Below, piece after piece: positions 41,150 to 50,664 of a DNA stretch of 64,000 bases (positions are counted from its first letter, which is position 1; each line of letters starts with the position of its first letter). This DNA is from Undibacterium paludis. Its GTDB lineage: Bacteria; Pseudomonadota; Gammaproteobacteria; Burkholderiales; Burkholderiaceae_D. The translations under genes and the position numbers were made by a program. Where the stretch lies: NCBI RefSeq assembly GCF_022568815.1, contig NZ_JAKZHX010000001.1, forward strand, positions 124,001 through 188,000, read 5' to 3'. The notes below the pieces were generated by a model. The model had not been told where the DNA came from and did not search any database. It saw only the letters and a list, made by a program, of their open reading frames with translations.

Positions 41150-43132
41150 CTATTTTAACAGCCGCTGCTCTGCTCTTGCGACTGCTTCGGAAGTTCCTCT
41201 GACCACAACCACATCACCATCCTGCAAAATGATGTCATCCTGATGGTCCAGCCTCTGCTTGCCACGCCTGACGGCATGGACATCAACTTCAATTTCGGCA
41301 AATTTCAAGTCTGCCAGATGCTGCCCGAGGCCCTTGGCACGTTCAGTCAGGACGATAGTATGCAGCCGTATCTGCATATTCTCGGGACTGTCAGCAGCAT
41401 CGCTGGCGCCGTGAAAGAAACCACGCAGTGATTCATAGCGTGCATCCCTGGCCATTTGCACCCGGTGCACCACTCGACGTAATGGTATTCCCAGCATCAC
41501 CAGGGCATGCGAAGCCAGCATCAGGCTGCCTTCCATCAGTTCAGGCACGACTTCGGTGGCGCCAGCGGCCCGCAGTTTTTCCAGGTCGACATCATCATGG
41601 CTGCGTACAATCACCGGCAGGCTGGGATTCATCTCATTAACGAAATGCAAGACTTTCAGGGCAGAGGCGGTGCTGGTATAGGTCACCACCAGAGCAGCGG
41701 CACGGTTGATACCGGCAGCCAGCAAGCTTTCGCGCCGGGCGGCATCGCCATACGACACATTGGCGCCGGCAGTCTGCGCTTCCCTGACGCGGTCCGGGTC
41801 CAGGTCCAGTGCATGATAGTCAATGTTTTCTTCAGCCAGGATGCGCGCCAGGCTCTGGCCGCTACGGCCAAAGCCTGCAATGATCACATGCTTTTTGGTG
41901 GACATGGTGCGGGCAGCAATCTGCGTCAGTGCCAGCGACTGCATCATCCATTCATTGGCAGAGAACTTCATGACGATGACATCCGACTTTGCCAGGATAA
42001 AAGGCGAAATCAGCATGGAAATCACCATCGATGCCAGGATCAATTGCACCAGCAAAGGGTCCAGCATTTGCAGCCCGCCTGCCTGGTTCAGCAAAACAAA
42101 GCCGAATTCACCGGCTTGCGCCAGCCCCAGGCCGGTCCGCAAGGCCACGCTGGTGGAATTGCCGAAAGCCTTGGCCAGAGCAGCAATCAGGACCAGCTTC
42201 AGCAGGACCGGCCCCGTCAGCAGCAGCAAGACCATCCAGAAATGATCAAGCACCAGACGCACGTTGAGCAACATGCCGATGGTGATGAAGAACAGGCCAA
42301 GCAAGACATCACGGAACGGTTTGATATCTTCTTCCACCTGGTGGCGATATTCGGTTTCTGAAATGAGCATGCCAGCGACAAATGCCCCCAGCGCCATGGA
42401 CAGCCCGGCTTTCTCGGTCAGCCAGGCGGCCCCCAGGGTCACCAGCAGGAGGTTCAACATGAACAATTCTTGCGAACGGCGCCTGACCACGATGTGGAAC
42501 CAGGCGCGCATGATCTTTTGCCCGACCACCAGCAACAGAACCAGTACCAGCACTGCCTTGCCACTGGCCCAGGCCAGGGTCTGTACGATATCACCAGAAT
42601 TGGACGCCAGCGCCGGTACCAGGATCAGCAGCGGCACCACCGCCAGGTCCTGGAACAGCAGCACACTGATGATCTGCCGGCCATGCAGGCTTTCCAGTTC
42701 CAATCGCTCTGTCAACATTTTTGAAACGATGGCGGTCGACGACATCGCCAGCGCGCCACCCAGGGCAAACGATGCAGCCAGACTGATCTGGAAATATTGT
42801 GGCAACAACTTGCTGGCACCCCAGCCAAACAGCATGGCAGTCAGGATAGTGACCAGCACCTGGGCCATCCCCATTCCAAACACGGCCTTGCGCATGGCCA
42901 TCAGTTTTGACAGCGAAAACTCCAGCCCTATCGAAAACATCAAAAAAACGACGCCAAACTCAGCCAGTTCATGCGTAACAGCACTTTCTTCGGCCACACC
43001 CATGCCATACGGACCAATAAGTATGCCAACGACCAGATAACCGAGCATGGGCGGCAACTGCAGCATGCGGAAGGCAACCACGCCCAATACGGCAGCGGCC
43101 AATAACGATAATGTAATGTCAAGTCCTGTCAT
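41150..43132 (-). CDS. KefB/KefC-type cation:proton antiporter with RCK domain
   Basis: A 660-residue member of the CPA2 family. About twelve membrane helices (1-385) contain the PPMLGYLVVGILIGP and GALAMSSTAIVSKML motifs. A TrkA-N domain (about 410-530, with IIAGFGRSGQSLAR) and a TrkA-C domain (about 570-655) follow. Such proteins exchange potassium or sodium for protons; gated Kef systems respond to glutathione adducts, but I cannot confirm that here. Divergent from kdsD with about 110 bases between. Typical neighbour of apt in this order. Confidence 0.93.
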   Translation of the reverse strand: MTGLDITLSLLAAAVLGVVAFRMLQLPPMLGYLVVGILIGPYGMGVAEESAVTHELAEFGVVFLMFSIGLEFSLSKLMAMRKAVFGMGMAQVLVTILTAMLFGWGASKLLPQYFQISLAASFALGGALAMSSTAIVSKMLTERLELESLHGRQIISVLLFQDLAVVPLLILVPALASNSGDIVQTLAWASGKAVLVLVLLLVVGQKIMRAWFHIVVRRRSQELFMLNLLLVTLGAAWLTEKAGLSMALGAFVAGMLISETEYRHQVEEDIKPFRDVLLGLFFITIGMLLNVRLVLDHFWMVLLLLTGPVLLKLVLIAALAKAFGNSTSVALRTGLGLAQAGEFGFVLLNQAGGLQMLDPLLVQLILASMVISMLISPFILAKSDVIVMKFSANEWMMQSLALTQIAARTMSTKKHVIIAGFGRSGQSLARILAEENIDYHALDLDPDRVREAQTAGANVSYGDAARRESLLAAGINRAAALVVTYTSTASALKVLHFVNEMNPSLPVIVRSHDDVDLEKLRAAGATEVVPELMEGSLMLASHALVMLGIPLRRVVHRVQMARDARYESLRGFFHGASDAADSPENMQIRLHTIVLTERAKGLGQHLADLKFAEIEVDVHAVRRGKQRLDHQDDIILQDGDVVVVRGTSEAVARAEQRLLK

Positions 43133-43204
43133 GACTCCTATTATTGCCGATTTATCGTGTTTTTATCCTGCTTTGAAGCAAACAATATTCACTACGTTAC
43201 AACT

Positions 43205-43239
43205 GGCAAAGTTTTTGCTTTGCCGATTTCGTTTATACT
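43205..43239 (+). promoter_or_regulatory. kdsD promoter region with palindrome and no ribosome binding site
   Basis: GGCAAAG (43205-43211) and CTTTGCC (43218-43224) form a perfect inverted repeat where the -35 element would be. TATACT (43234-43239) is a good -10. The predicted start falls at about the A of the kdsD ATG (43246), and no Shine-Dalgarno is present, so a leaderless transcript is possible. Confidence 0.4.
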
Positions 43240-43245
43240 TCCGGC

Positions 43246-44286
43246 ATGAACGAACTGAATGCACCTCACCCCCATCGACAGCTCGGCAATACGGACACCG
43301 CCGAAGCAGCGACGCGCGCCCTGAGACTGGCTCGCGAAACCTTGCAAATCGAGGCAGATGCCTTGCTGGCTTTACAAAAACGCCTTGGTAACGGCGATGC
43401 CGCCGGTTTTTCCCTGGCGGTCAGCATGTTGCTGGCATGCCACGGTCGCGTCGTGGTTTCCGGTATCGGCAAGTCTGGTCATATTGCACGCAAGATAGCC
43501 GCGACCTTTGCCTCAACCGGTACGCCTTCATTCTTTGTCCACCCTGCTGAGGCCGCCCATGGCGACCTCGGCATGGTGACCCAGCAAGATGTGTTTATTG
43601 CCATTTCCTATTCTGGCGAGGCGTCAGAACTGATGTCCATCCTGCCCATCATCAAGCGACTGGGAGTCAAGCTGATCGCCATGACAGGCAATCCTGAATC
43701 CAGTCTGGGCAAGCTGGCAGACATACACCTTAACCTGCATGTGGATAAAGAAGCCTGCCCGCTAAACCTGGCGCCGACCGCCAGCACTACCGTTACCCTG
43801 GCGCTAGGCGATGCACTGGCGGTTGCCGTGCTGGATGCGCGCGGATTCCGCGAAGAAGACTTTGCCCGTTCCCACCCAGGCGGCTCGCTGGGTCGTCGTC
43901 TGTTGACCCATGTACGCGATGTCATGCGTACCGGTGAGGCCGTACCGCAAGTCGGACCTGAGACCAGCCTGAAAACCGCCTTGCTGGAAATTACCAAAAA
44001 AGGCATGGCGATGACTGCTGTTGTCGACCAGGATAACAAGGTGCTCGGCATTTTCACCGATGGCGACTTGCGCCGCCTGATGGATGGCACGCGTGACTTC
44101 ACCCAGCTGCGCATCGCCGATGTCATGAACACCACTCCCAGACGCATACGTCCGGAACAACTGGCGGTTGAAGCCGTCGAAGTCATGGAAACCTATCGTA
44201 TCAACCAGTTGCTGGTTGCTGACGATCAGGGCAAGCTGCTGGGTGCCCTGCATATCCATGACCTGACCCGTGCCAAGGTAATTTGA
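43246..44286 (+). CDS. kdsD: D-arabinose 5-phosphate isomerase
   Basis: A 346-residue enzyme that turns ribulose 5-phosphate into arabinose 5-phosphate, the first step of Kdo synthesis for LPS. The SIS domain (about 55-195) has GIGKSGHIARKIAATFASTG and the LAPTASTT stretch; two CBS domains fill the C-terminal part. The motif HPGGSLGRRLL links them. It is followed by kdsC with a one-base overlap (TGATG). It begins the Kdo/LPS-export operon kdsD-kdsC-lptC-lptA-lptB-rpoN. Confidence 0.96.
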   Translation: MNELNAPHPHRQLGNTDTAEAATRALRLARETLQIEADALLALQKRLGNGDAAGFSLAVSMLLACHGRVVVSGIGKSGHIARKIAATFASTGTPSFFVHPAEAAHGDLGMVTQQDVFIAISYSGEASELMSILPIIKRLGVKLIAMTGNPESSLGKLADIHLNLHVDKEACPLNLAPTASTTVTLALGDALAVAVLDARGFREEDFARSHPGGSLGRRLLTHVRDVMRTGEAVPQVGPETSLKTALLEITKKGMAMTAVVDQDNKVLGIFTDGDLRRLMDGTRDFTQLRIADVMNTTPRRIRPEQLAVEAVEVMETYRINQLLVADDQGKLLGALHIHDLTRAKVI

Positions 44287-44810
44287 TGAATAGTCCAGTT
44301 GAAAGAGCCAGCAAAATCCGGCTCATGATCTTTGATGTCGACGGCATACTGACCGACGGCGGCCTGCATTTCGGCCCTGAGGGCGAGATGATGAAGTGCT
44401 TTAATGTACTCGATGGCCAGGGCATCAAGCTGTTGCAACAGGCAGGTATCATCACGGCCATCATCAGCGCCAGGCAATCCGCCATTGTGACCAAACGTGC
44501 TACCGACCTGGGCATCAGCCACGTCCGCCAAGGCATCCATGACAAGAAGCTCGCATTTTTGCAATTGCTGGCCGAATTGAACATGACGGAACAGGATTGC
44601 GGCTTTATAGGTGACGATGTGATCGATCTGCCGATACTGACGCGTGTCAGATTTGCTGCCAGCGTACCAAACGGCCATCGTGAAGTACAGCAGCGTGTGC
44701 ATTATGTCACCACAGCCCGCGGCGGCCAGGGTGCCGCCAGGGAAATCTGTGACTTCATTCTGCGGGCACAGGGCAAGTATGAGCAAGCCTTGCAAAATTA
44801 TCTGTCATGA
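44286..44810 (+). CDS. kdsC: 3-deoxy-D-manno-octulosonate 8-phosphate phosphatase
   Basis: A 174-residue HAD-family phosphatase (class C0, without a cap) that removes phosphate from Kdo 8-phosphate. The nucleophile D17 and acid D19 lie in FDVDGILTDG; the lysine loop and the GDDVIDLPIL motif with the final metal aspartates are present. The ATG at 44286 shares its A with the kdsD stop; a TTG three bases earlier is ignored. It overlaps the lptC region, showing tight coupling. Confidence 0.95.
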   Translation: MNSPVERASKIRLMIFDVDGILTDGGLHFGPEGEMMKCFNVLDGQGIKLLQQAGIITAIISARQSAIVTKRATDLGISHVRQGIHDKKLAFLQLLAELNMTEQDCGFIGDDVIDLPILTRVRFAASVPNGHREVQQRVHYVTTARGGQGAAREICDFILRAQGKYEQALQNYLS

Positions 44811-44818
44811 GAGGGCAA

Positions 44819-45454
44819 ATGACCATAGACCGCTTCCGCATCTGGCTGGCCGTTGTGCTGCTGGGCGTCGTCACACTGGGGACCATCTGGGTCATGGAAG
44901 TCATACGCCATTATGCCCAGGATGAGCAAAGCCGCTCCTCGGCCCGCTCTGCGCCTGATTATTATGTGGAAAAATTCAACTTCATCCGCTTGTCCAACAA
45001 TGGCAAGGCAAATTATCACATTACCGGCGACAGCCTGGTCCATCTGCCACGTACTGATAATATAGAAATCCGCAATCCGCAGATCAGCAGCTTTGATGCG
45101 GACAGGCAACCCTTGCACATGCGCGCCAACCTGGCAATCGTATCCCAGAAGTCGCCGACGGCTACGCCCAAGCGAGAGCATGATGAAGTACATTTGTACG
45201 ACAATGTCAGCATGGAAAGACCCGAAGGTCTGAGTTCGCAATTCGTACGTGTCGAATCAGAATACCTGCTGCTATTGCCTGACGACGATGTAGTCAAGAC
45301 TGACAAGCCTATTTCCATCCAGACTGGCAAGCTGAAATCCACGGCAGTGGGCATGCTCGCCAATAATGCAACCCAGCACCTGTCCCTGCTGAGCAAGGTG
45401 CGCATAGAACTCAAGAAGCGTGAGGCCGCCCCGGCAGCTCCGTCCAAGTTATAG
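44819..45454 (+). CDS. lptC: LPS export protein LptC
   Basis: A ~211-residue bitopic inner-membrane protein that passes LPS from the LptB2FG transporter to LptA. One N-terminal helix (about 8-27) is followed by a beta-jellyroll periplasmic domain. Sequence is poorly conserved in this family, so the call rests on this layout plus its place between kdsC and lptA. GAGAGGG lies before the ATG at 44819; an ATG 12 bases upstream overlaps the kdsC stop but lacks a ribosome site. Confidence 0.88.
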   Translation: MTIDRFRIWLAVVLLGVVTLGTIWVMEVIRHYAQDEQSRSSARSAPDYYVEKFNFIRLSNNGKANYHITGDSLVHLPRTDNIEIRNPQISSFDADRQPLHMRANLAIVSQKSPTATPKREHDEVHLYDNVSMERPEGLSSQFVRVESEYLLLLPDDDVVKTDKPISIQTGKLKSTAVGMLANNATQHLSLLSKVRIELKKREAAPAAPSKL

Positions 45455-45469
45455 AAAGTGATTGTGCGT

Positions 45470-46039
45470 ATGAAACATTCTACATTGACTCTTTCCGTTT
45501 TTCGTTTGATCAGCCTCGCCTGCCTGGGGCTGGCATGTGCCCCCATTCATGCAGAAAAAGCTGACAGCACCAAGGAAACCATCATCGAGGCCGGCTACGG
45601 CGAGAGCGACGGCAAGACCAGTGTGCGCCGCCTTTCCAAAGGCGTCTCTCTGGTACGTGGTACGTTGAATGTCAAAGCTGAAAATGCCGTGGTCACAGAA
45701 GCACCCAATGGTGACCAGTTTGTCGTGCTGACGGCGGGCAGCAATCGTAAAGTCACCTTCCGTCAAAAGCGCGATGGCGGTCCCGATCTGTGGGTCGATG
45801 GCGAAGCTGACCGTGCCGAATACAACCAGAGTACAGAGATCGTCAAATTCATTTCCAAGGCCAAGGTTCGCTATCTGGAAGGCAAGCGAGTTACCCAGGA
45901 GCAGGAAGGCGAATACCTGTCTTATGACAGCAAAAATGATGTCTTTATCGGTACCAATTCAACCACTGGCCAACATGTAGAAGGCTCAGGCACCTTGAAA
46001 ATCATCCTGCAACCAAAACCAGAAAAACAGGCTAACTAA
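45470..46039 (+). CDS. lptA: periplasmic LPS-binding protein LptA
   Basis: A ~189-residue protein with a signal peptide (residues 1-28, cleavage near IHA-EK). The rest is an OstA-type beta-jellyroll (RRLSKGVSLVRGTLNVKAENAVV and AEYNQSTEIVKFISKAKVRYLEG) that forms the LPS bridge across the periplasm. It lies between lptC and lptB as expected. The ATG at 45470 gives the signal peptide; a GTG four codons earlier is less likely. Length is normal. Confidence 0.92.
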   Translation: MKHSTLTLSVFRLISLACLGLACAPIHAEKADSTKETIIEAGYGESDGKTSVRRLSKGVSLVRGTLNVKAENAVVTEAPNGDQFVVLTAGSNRKVTFRQKRDGGPDLWVDGEADRAEYNQSTEIVKFISKAKVRYLEGKRVTQEQEGEYLSYDSKNDVFIGTNSTTGQHVEGSGTLKIILQPKPEKQAN

Positions 46040-46040
46040 G

Positions 46041-46793
46041 ATGACAGCAAAGTCCAGTACCTTGCTTGTCAAGGGCTTGCAAAAACGCTATGGCGCACGC
46101 CAGGTGGTCCGTGACGTATCGCTGCTATTGAAAAGCGGTGAAGTCGTCGGTCTGCTGGGCCCGAATGGTGCCGGCAAGACCACCTCGTTCTACATGATAG
46201 TCGGCCTGGTACCGTCCGATGCCGGCGATATCACAATCGACGATGTGAATATCTCGCAGTTGCCCATCCATGAACGTGCGGTACTTGGCCTGTCTTATCT
46301 GCCGCAGGAAGCCTCAGTCTTTCGCAAGCTGACGGTCGAAGACAATATCCGCGCGGTACTGGAATTACAAAGGGACAGCGACGGTAAATTCCTTGGCAGC
46401 AAAAAGATAGAGCAAAGACTGGATGCCTTGCTCGCTGATTTGCAGATAGAAAAAATACGCGAAAGCCAGGCACTGTCCCTGTCCGGCGGTGAACGCCGTC
46501 GCGTCGAGATTGCCCGTGCGCTGGCCACCAATCCTCGTTTTGTCCTGCTCGATGAACCTTTTGCCGGCGTTGACCCGATTGCCGTCATAGAAATACAGCG
46601 TATAGTGCGCTTCCTCAAAGAGCGTGGCATAGGTGTCTTGATTACAGATCATAACGTGCGTGAAACCCTGGGCATCTGCGATCATGCCTACATCATCAAC
46701 CAGGGCGCAGTACTTGCCAGCGGCAAGCCGGACGACATCATACAGAATGAATCTGTACGACGCGTCTATCTGGGGGAACACTTCCGGATGTGA
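46041..46793 (+). CDS. lptB: LPS export ABC transporter ATP-binding protein LptB
   Basis: A 250-residue ABC ATPase that powers LPS extraction from the inner membrane. Walker A is GPNGAGKTT (about 39-47), signature LSGGERRR, Walker [14 protein letters not shown] and the switch histidine in [10 protein letters not shown]. The Q-loop region [11 protein letters not shown] is typical of LptB. It starts one base after lptA and the stop lies 11 bases before the rpoN ATG. Conserved order lptA-lptB-rpoN. Confidence 0.97.
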   Translation: MTAKSSTLLVKGLQKRYGARQVVRDVSLLLKSGEVVGLLGPNGAGKTTSFYMIVGLVPSDAGDITIDDVNISQLPIHERAVLGLSYLPQEASVFRKLTVEDNIRAVLELQRDSDGKFLGSKKIEQRLDALLADLQIEKIRESQALSLSGGERRRVEIARALATNPRFVLLDEPFAGVDPIAVIEIQRIVRFLKERGIGVLITDHNVRETLGICDHAYIINQGAVLASGKPDDIIQNESVRRVYLGEHFRM

Positions 46794-46804
46794 CGGGAAT
46801 CATC

Positions 46805-48289
46805 ATGAAACAAAGCCTGCAACTACGTACTTCACAACATCTGGCATTGACGCCGCAATTGCAGCAATCGATACGATTACTGCAACTGTCCACACTGGAA
46901 TTGCATCAGGAACTCGAAACCCTGCTGGTGGAAAACCCCATGCTGGAAAGGGTCGATGACCCGCTCGACAATGCCGTACGCCTGCTGGCAGACGGCGCCA
47001 TCACAACCAACAATAGTGCGGTTGATGCCGGCATGGAAGCACCGGCTGCCCGTGACGACATCGAGAAACCCGCTGAAACAGGTGACGGAGAAACCATCAT
47101 CAGTAACGACACCACCAGCTCCACAGAGGAAGATTGGGGTTTTGATGATGTCCAGCACGGCAGCAAATCCGGTGATGACGAAGATGGCCGCCCCCAGCTA
47201 GGGGCAGCGCACATTACCCTGCGCGAGTACCTGCAGGAGCAGATGCGCCTGAATCTGCGTGAACCGCGTGACCGCGCCCTGGTCGAGTTGATGATCGATG
47301 CTGTGGATAACAATGGTTACCTGACCGAAACCCTTGATGAAATACATGCCAGTTTGCCACTGGAATTATGCGTAGAGCTTGACGACCTGGAGTTTGCCCT
47401 GAGCATGCTGCAGAGCTTTGATCCGGCCGGTGTCGGTGCGCGCACCCCCTCCGAGTGCCTGGCACTGCAAATCAAGCGCATGCCCAAGGTCGCGTTTGTG
47501 ACACGCAGACTGGCTTTGCAGATTGTGGAAACACAACTGACTTTGTTCGCACAGAAAGATTTCACCAAACTCAAGAAAATTCTTGATTGCGATGACGAGG
47601 ATTTGCGCGATGCACAAACCGTGATACGGCAATGCAAGCCGCGCCCCGGCCTGGCATTTTCTGCCGATGAATCTGACTATGTCGTGCCTGATGTCATTGT
47701 CAGGAAATCTGGCAATGGCTGGCAAGTCCTGCTGAACCAGGATGTCATGCCCCGACTGCGGGTAAGCAGCATGTATGCCAATATCATGAAACAAAGCAAG
47801 GGTGAAGCCGGACTCGGAGCGCAATTGCAGGAAGCACGCTGGCTGATCAAGAACATGCGGCAGCGTTTTGATACGATTTTGCGCGTTGCACAAGCCATCG
47901 TCGAAAGGCAGCGCAACTTTTTCACACATGGTGCTGTTGCCATGCGCCCCCTTGTTTTGCGCGAAATAGCTGATACACTAGGATTACACGAGAGCACTAT
48001 TTCCCGTGTAACGACTCAAAAGTACATGCTGACCCCGCATGGCATGTTTGAGTTGAAATACTTTTTCGGTAGCCATGTCGCGACGGAAACAGGGGGGGAA
48101 GCATCTTCCACCGCGATACGAGCACTCATCAAGCAGTTGATAGGAGCAGAAGACCAGAAAAGCCCACTCTCTGATAGCAAAATTGCAGACATGCTGGGCG
48201 AACAGGGCATGGTAATTGCCCGACGGACAGTTGCCAAATACCGTGAAGCCTTGAAAATCCCCCCAGTGAGCCTGCGTAAATCTTTGTAA
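46805..48289 (+). CDS. rpoN: RNA polymerase sigma-54 factor
   Basis: A 494-residue sigma-54. The N-terminal activator-interacting region ([29 protein letters not shown] pattern, about 1-50) is followed by an acidic linker, the core-binding domain, a helix-turn-helix and the RpoN box [10 protein letters not shown] near the C-terminus. The ATG at 46805 has GGGAA before it and restores the normal start; an in-frame GTG at 46790 adds five residues. Sits downstream of lptB in the usual order and is followed by hpf. Confidence 0.97.
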   Translation: MKQSLQLRTSQHLALTPQLQQSIRLLQLSTLELHQELETLLVENPMLERVDDPLDNAVRLLADGAITTNNSAVDAGMEAPAARDDIEKPAETGDGETIISNDTTSSTEEDWGFDDVQHGSKSGDDEDGRPQLGAAHITLREYLQEQMRLNLREPRDRALVELMIDAVDNNGYLTETLDEIHASLPLELCVELDDLEFALSMLQSFDPAGVGARTPSECLALQIKRMPKVAFVTRRLALQIVETQLTLFAQKDFTKLKKILDCDDEDLRDAQTVIRQCKPRPGLAFSADESDYVVPDVIVRKSGNGWQVLLNQDVMPRLRVSSMYANIMKQSKGEAGLGAQLQEARWLIKNMRQRFDTILRVAQAIVERQRNFFTHGAVAMRPLVLREIADTLGLHESTISRVTTQKYMLTPHGMFELKYFFGSHVATETGGEASSTAIRALIKQLIGAEDQKSPLSDSKIADMLGEQGMVIARRTVAKYREALKIPPVSLRKSL

Positions 48290-48296
48290 GTAGTCC

Positions 48297-48324
48297 TTGT
48301 AATCACGGTTTGAATTGCTATATA
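48297..48324 (+). promoter_or_regulatory. candidate hpf promoter
   Basis: TTGTAA (48297-48302), 16 bases, then TATATA (48319-48324), about 75 bases before the hpf ATG. An imperfect palindrome (CTCAAGACAA...TTGTTGAG) follows in the leader at about 48333-48356. Suggests hpf can be expressed apart from rpoN. Confidence 0.4.
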
Positions 48325-48397
48325 TGATTTAGCTCAAGACAAATTCCTTGTTGAGAGCGTATCGTTACAGCAAGCAACATCACTATAGGAGCACAGT

Positions 48398-48745
48398 ATG
48401 AATCTCACCATCAGTGGACATCACGTCGAAGTAACTCCTGCAATTCGTGAATATGTACATACTAAACTTGAACGTATCAGGCGACATTTCGACCAAGTCA
48501 TTGATATCGCCGTCATCCTGACGGTGGACAAGCTCCGGGAAAAGGAAAAACGACACAAAGCCGACATCAATTTGCATATCAGTGGTAAAGATATCCATGT
48601 TGAAAGCCTGGCCCATGATCTGTATGCAGCAATTGATGCACTGGTAGACAAACTGGATCGCCAGGTCATCAAGCATAAAGACAAGATACAAAACCACCAG
48701 CACGACGCCATCAAACATATACCTGATCCGGCATCGGCTTCATGA
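48398..48745 (+). CDS. hpf: ribosome hibernation promoting factor, short form
   Basis: A 115-residue HPF/YfiA-family protein that binds the 30S subunit and promotes inactive ribosome dimers in stationary phase. The start [20 protein letters not shown] and the [23 protein letters not shown] segment are diagnostic. It lacks the long C-terminal dimerisation domain, so it is the short type. AGGAG precedes the ATG. Next to rpoN as in most proteobacteria, but the usual ptsN does not follow. Confidence 0.95.
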   Translation: MNLTISGHHVEVTPAIREYVHTKLERIRRHFDQVIDIAVILTVDKLREKEKRHKADINLHISGKDIHVESLAHDLYAAIDALVDKLDRQVIKHKDKIQNHQHDAIKHIPDPASAS

Positions 48746-49120
48746 TCCAAAACCCCTGCCCTTATTAACATAAAGGGTTGAGGGCATCCAAAACAAGGAC
48801 GCAACAGCGTCCTTTTTTGTTGGGTGATCGAATGAAAATAATTGATGCCTATCAATCTTTTAAAATGATTGCCCCCATAACAATCCGTATGCGTGTTACA
48901 GCCATTCCTGCGCAGGCAGTAATCTAGTGCCGTTCTTGCATCTGCAAAGTAAATTTTGCGTGCCTGATTTGTTGGCAGACCCGCGACTACACGACGGAAT
49001 CATGAAACCCCAACAACCCGCCCTTACGCCATTTCATCATAAACTTATACACTCCGTGACGACTACGTCCGCCAAAGTTAAAATAACAGCTTCATCCCCT
49101 ACCTTGCATAATCAACCACC
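48746..49120. other. 375-base intergenic region: hpf terminator, then the upstream region of the hydrolase gene
   Basis: No gene was seen. An intrinsic terminator lies at 48791-48820. The rest, up to the ATG at 49121, should hold the promoter of the acyl-CoA gene. A small open frame (48927-49124) has no family match and no ribosome site, and is not called. Confidence 0.5.
48791..48820 (+). terminator. intrinsic terminator after hpf
   Basis: AAGGACGC (48795-48802), loop AACA, GCGTCCTT followed by a T-run. It lies about 50 bases beyond the hpf stop. Confidence 0.92.
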
Positions 49121-50215
49121 ATGAGCGAATTTGTACTTACCTCCGTCAAGAACAACATCGGTTACATCACCCTCGACAGACCCAAAGCGCTCAATTCGCT
49201 TTCGCTGGACATGGTAAGAGCACTGACGGCAACTCTGCTGTCCTGGCAGGCTGATCAGAATGTGCATGCGGTATTCATCTCCAGCAGCAGCGAAAAAGCA
49301 TTTTGTGCCGGTGGTGACATTCGTTTTTTCTATGATGTTGGCACAGCCACGCCCAAAGGCGATTCTGCCCTGCTGGAAGATTTCTTCACTGAAGAATATG
49401 CCTTAAATCATTTAATCCATTTCTACCCCAAACCCTATATCGCACTGATGAATGGCGTGGTCATGGGTGGCGGCATGGGTATCGCCCAGGCTGGCGAAGA
49501 TTGCCGTTTGCGCATCGTTACAGAGCGTACCAAGATGGCCATGCCGGAAGTGAATATTGGTCTTTTCCCTGACGTAGGCGGCGGTTATTTTCTGTCACGC
49601 ACTGAAGGCGAGATTGGTACTTATCTGGGACTGACAGGTGAAATCATCGCTGCAGCCGATGCTATCTACGCAGGGCTGGCGGATGTCTACATTCCCACCA
49701 CAGAAATACCGGCACTGATGACTTTGCTCAGTGAAAGCCAGGCGACGGACCTGCGTCAGACAATACGCAATTTCGCTGCTGCTTTTGCTGATCAGGCAAA
49801 ACCGGATACCAGCAAACTGGCATCACAACATGCCACCATCAACGACATCTTCGCTGGCAATAGTGTTACTGGCATCAGTGAAAGGCTGCAACAGGACAAC
49901 AGCGAGTTTGCCCGGCAAACCCTGGCAACTATGCAAAAACGTTCGCCCCTGCTCATGTCGGTCACACTGGAACAACTGCGCCGCAGTAAAGATATGAACG
50001 TATCAGAATGCCTGCGCATGGAAAGAAACATGGTACGCCATTGCTTCAAGCATGGTGAAGTGCTGGAAGGTGTACGCGCCCTGGTCGTGGACAAAGACAA
50101 TAACCCACGCTGGTCACCTGCGACATTGGCTGAAGTGACAACAGAGCAAGTGACCGGCTTCTTTGCAGAAGCCTGGCCTGTTCATGCACATCCTTTGCGC
50201 CATTTGGAAGGATAA
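49121..50215 (+). CDS. enoyl-CoA hydratase/isomerase family protein, probable 3-hydroxyisobutyryl-CoA hydrolase
   Basis: A 364-residue crotonase-fold enzyme. The oxyanion-hole segments are SSEKAFCAGGDIRFFYD (about 58-74) and MNGVVMGGGMGIA (about 110-122), and a PEVNIGLFPDVGGGYFLSR stretch follows. The long C-terminal part, with SLLEQLRRSK and an RxEY-like MERNMVRHCF stretch, fits hydroxyisobutyryl-CoA hydrolases of valine breakdown rather than short hydratases. This agrees with the branched-chain amino acid transporter a few kilobases away (inference). Single gene. Confidence 0.88.
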   Translation: MSEFVLTSVKNNIGYITLDRPKALNSLSLDMVRALTATLLSWQADQNVHAVFISSSSEKAFCAGGDIRFFYDVGTATPKGDSALLEDFFTEEYALNHLIHFYPKPYIALMNGVVMGGGMGIAQAGEDCRLRIVTERTKMAMPEVNIGLFPDVGGGYFLSRTEGEIGTYLGLTGEIIAAADAIYAGLADVYIPTTEIPALMTLLSESQATDLRQTIRNFAAAFADQAKPDTSKLASQHATINDIFAGNSVTGISERLQQDNSEFARQTLATMQKRSPLLMSVTLEQLRRSKDMNVSECLRMERNMVRHCFKHGEVLEGVRALVVDKDNNPRWSPATLAEVTTEQVTGFFAEAWPVHAHPLRHLEG

Positions 50216-50664
50216 GTTAAACCACTGGCTGATCAGAATTTTGATCAATCGTTGGTCAATACATTTGGGTTCAGGTCATGGTGACCTTGTTTTGATTTTT
50301 GCAGTTGCTTTTGACTTTCCGCATTTCCCATTTTTGTACTGCACAAAAGGGAATCCGCCAACATCTAAGTCGCTTGTAAGCGGCGCTGTGGAGTGCTACA
50401 ACTGCATCGCCTTCTTTTGCTCCCTTTTCTTGGCAACGACGAGAAAAGGGAGTAGCTGCCAGGCTACCCCGGCCTGCAAGCTTAAATAACGTGTGCAGAC
50501 AATTAACAGCCGAACCGCGAAATATCTCCTTGCTTTTCAGAGTGCCTTGATCGACCGCCGGGTGTTGGGCTGATAAACCGTAGCCCAACCTACGAACCCT
50601 CTCAGGAATGACGTTATTATGCGTGCCGTAAATGTAAAAACTGATGGCTTGAAATAAACGTCCA
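50216..50664. repeat. 449-base gene-free region with inverted-repeat elements
   Basis: No gene. CTCCCTTTTCT (50420-50430) and AGAAAAGGGAG (50442-50452) form a perfect 11-base stem with an 11-base loop. TTGGGCT (50565-50571) and AGCCCAA (50582-50588) form another; the phrase around it (GTAGGTTGGGCTACGG on the minus strand) is one I know as a repeated intergenic motif in many proteobacterial genomes. The composition is unlike the adjoining genes, so this may be a composite mobile-repeat remnant. Confidence 0.5.

Noticed and set aside
44819-45454. Possible frameshift because LptC has low similarity to textbook members
   Set aside because: The frame is intact, with a normal membrane helix, length and position; low conservation is usual for LptC.
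48927-49124. 65-codon frame upstream of the hydroxyisobutyryl-CoA hydrolase-type gene
   Set aside because: No ribosome site, no family match; the region is better read as promoter and leader.
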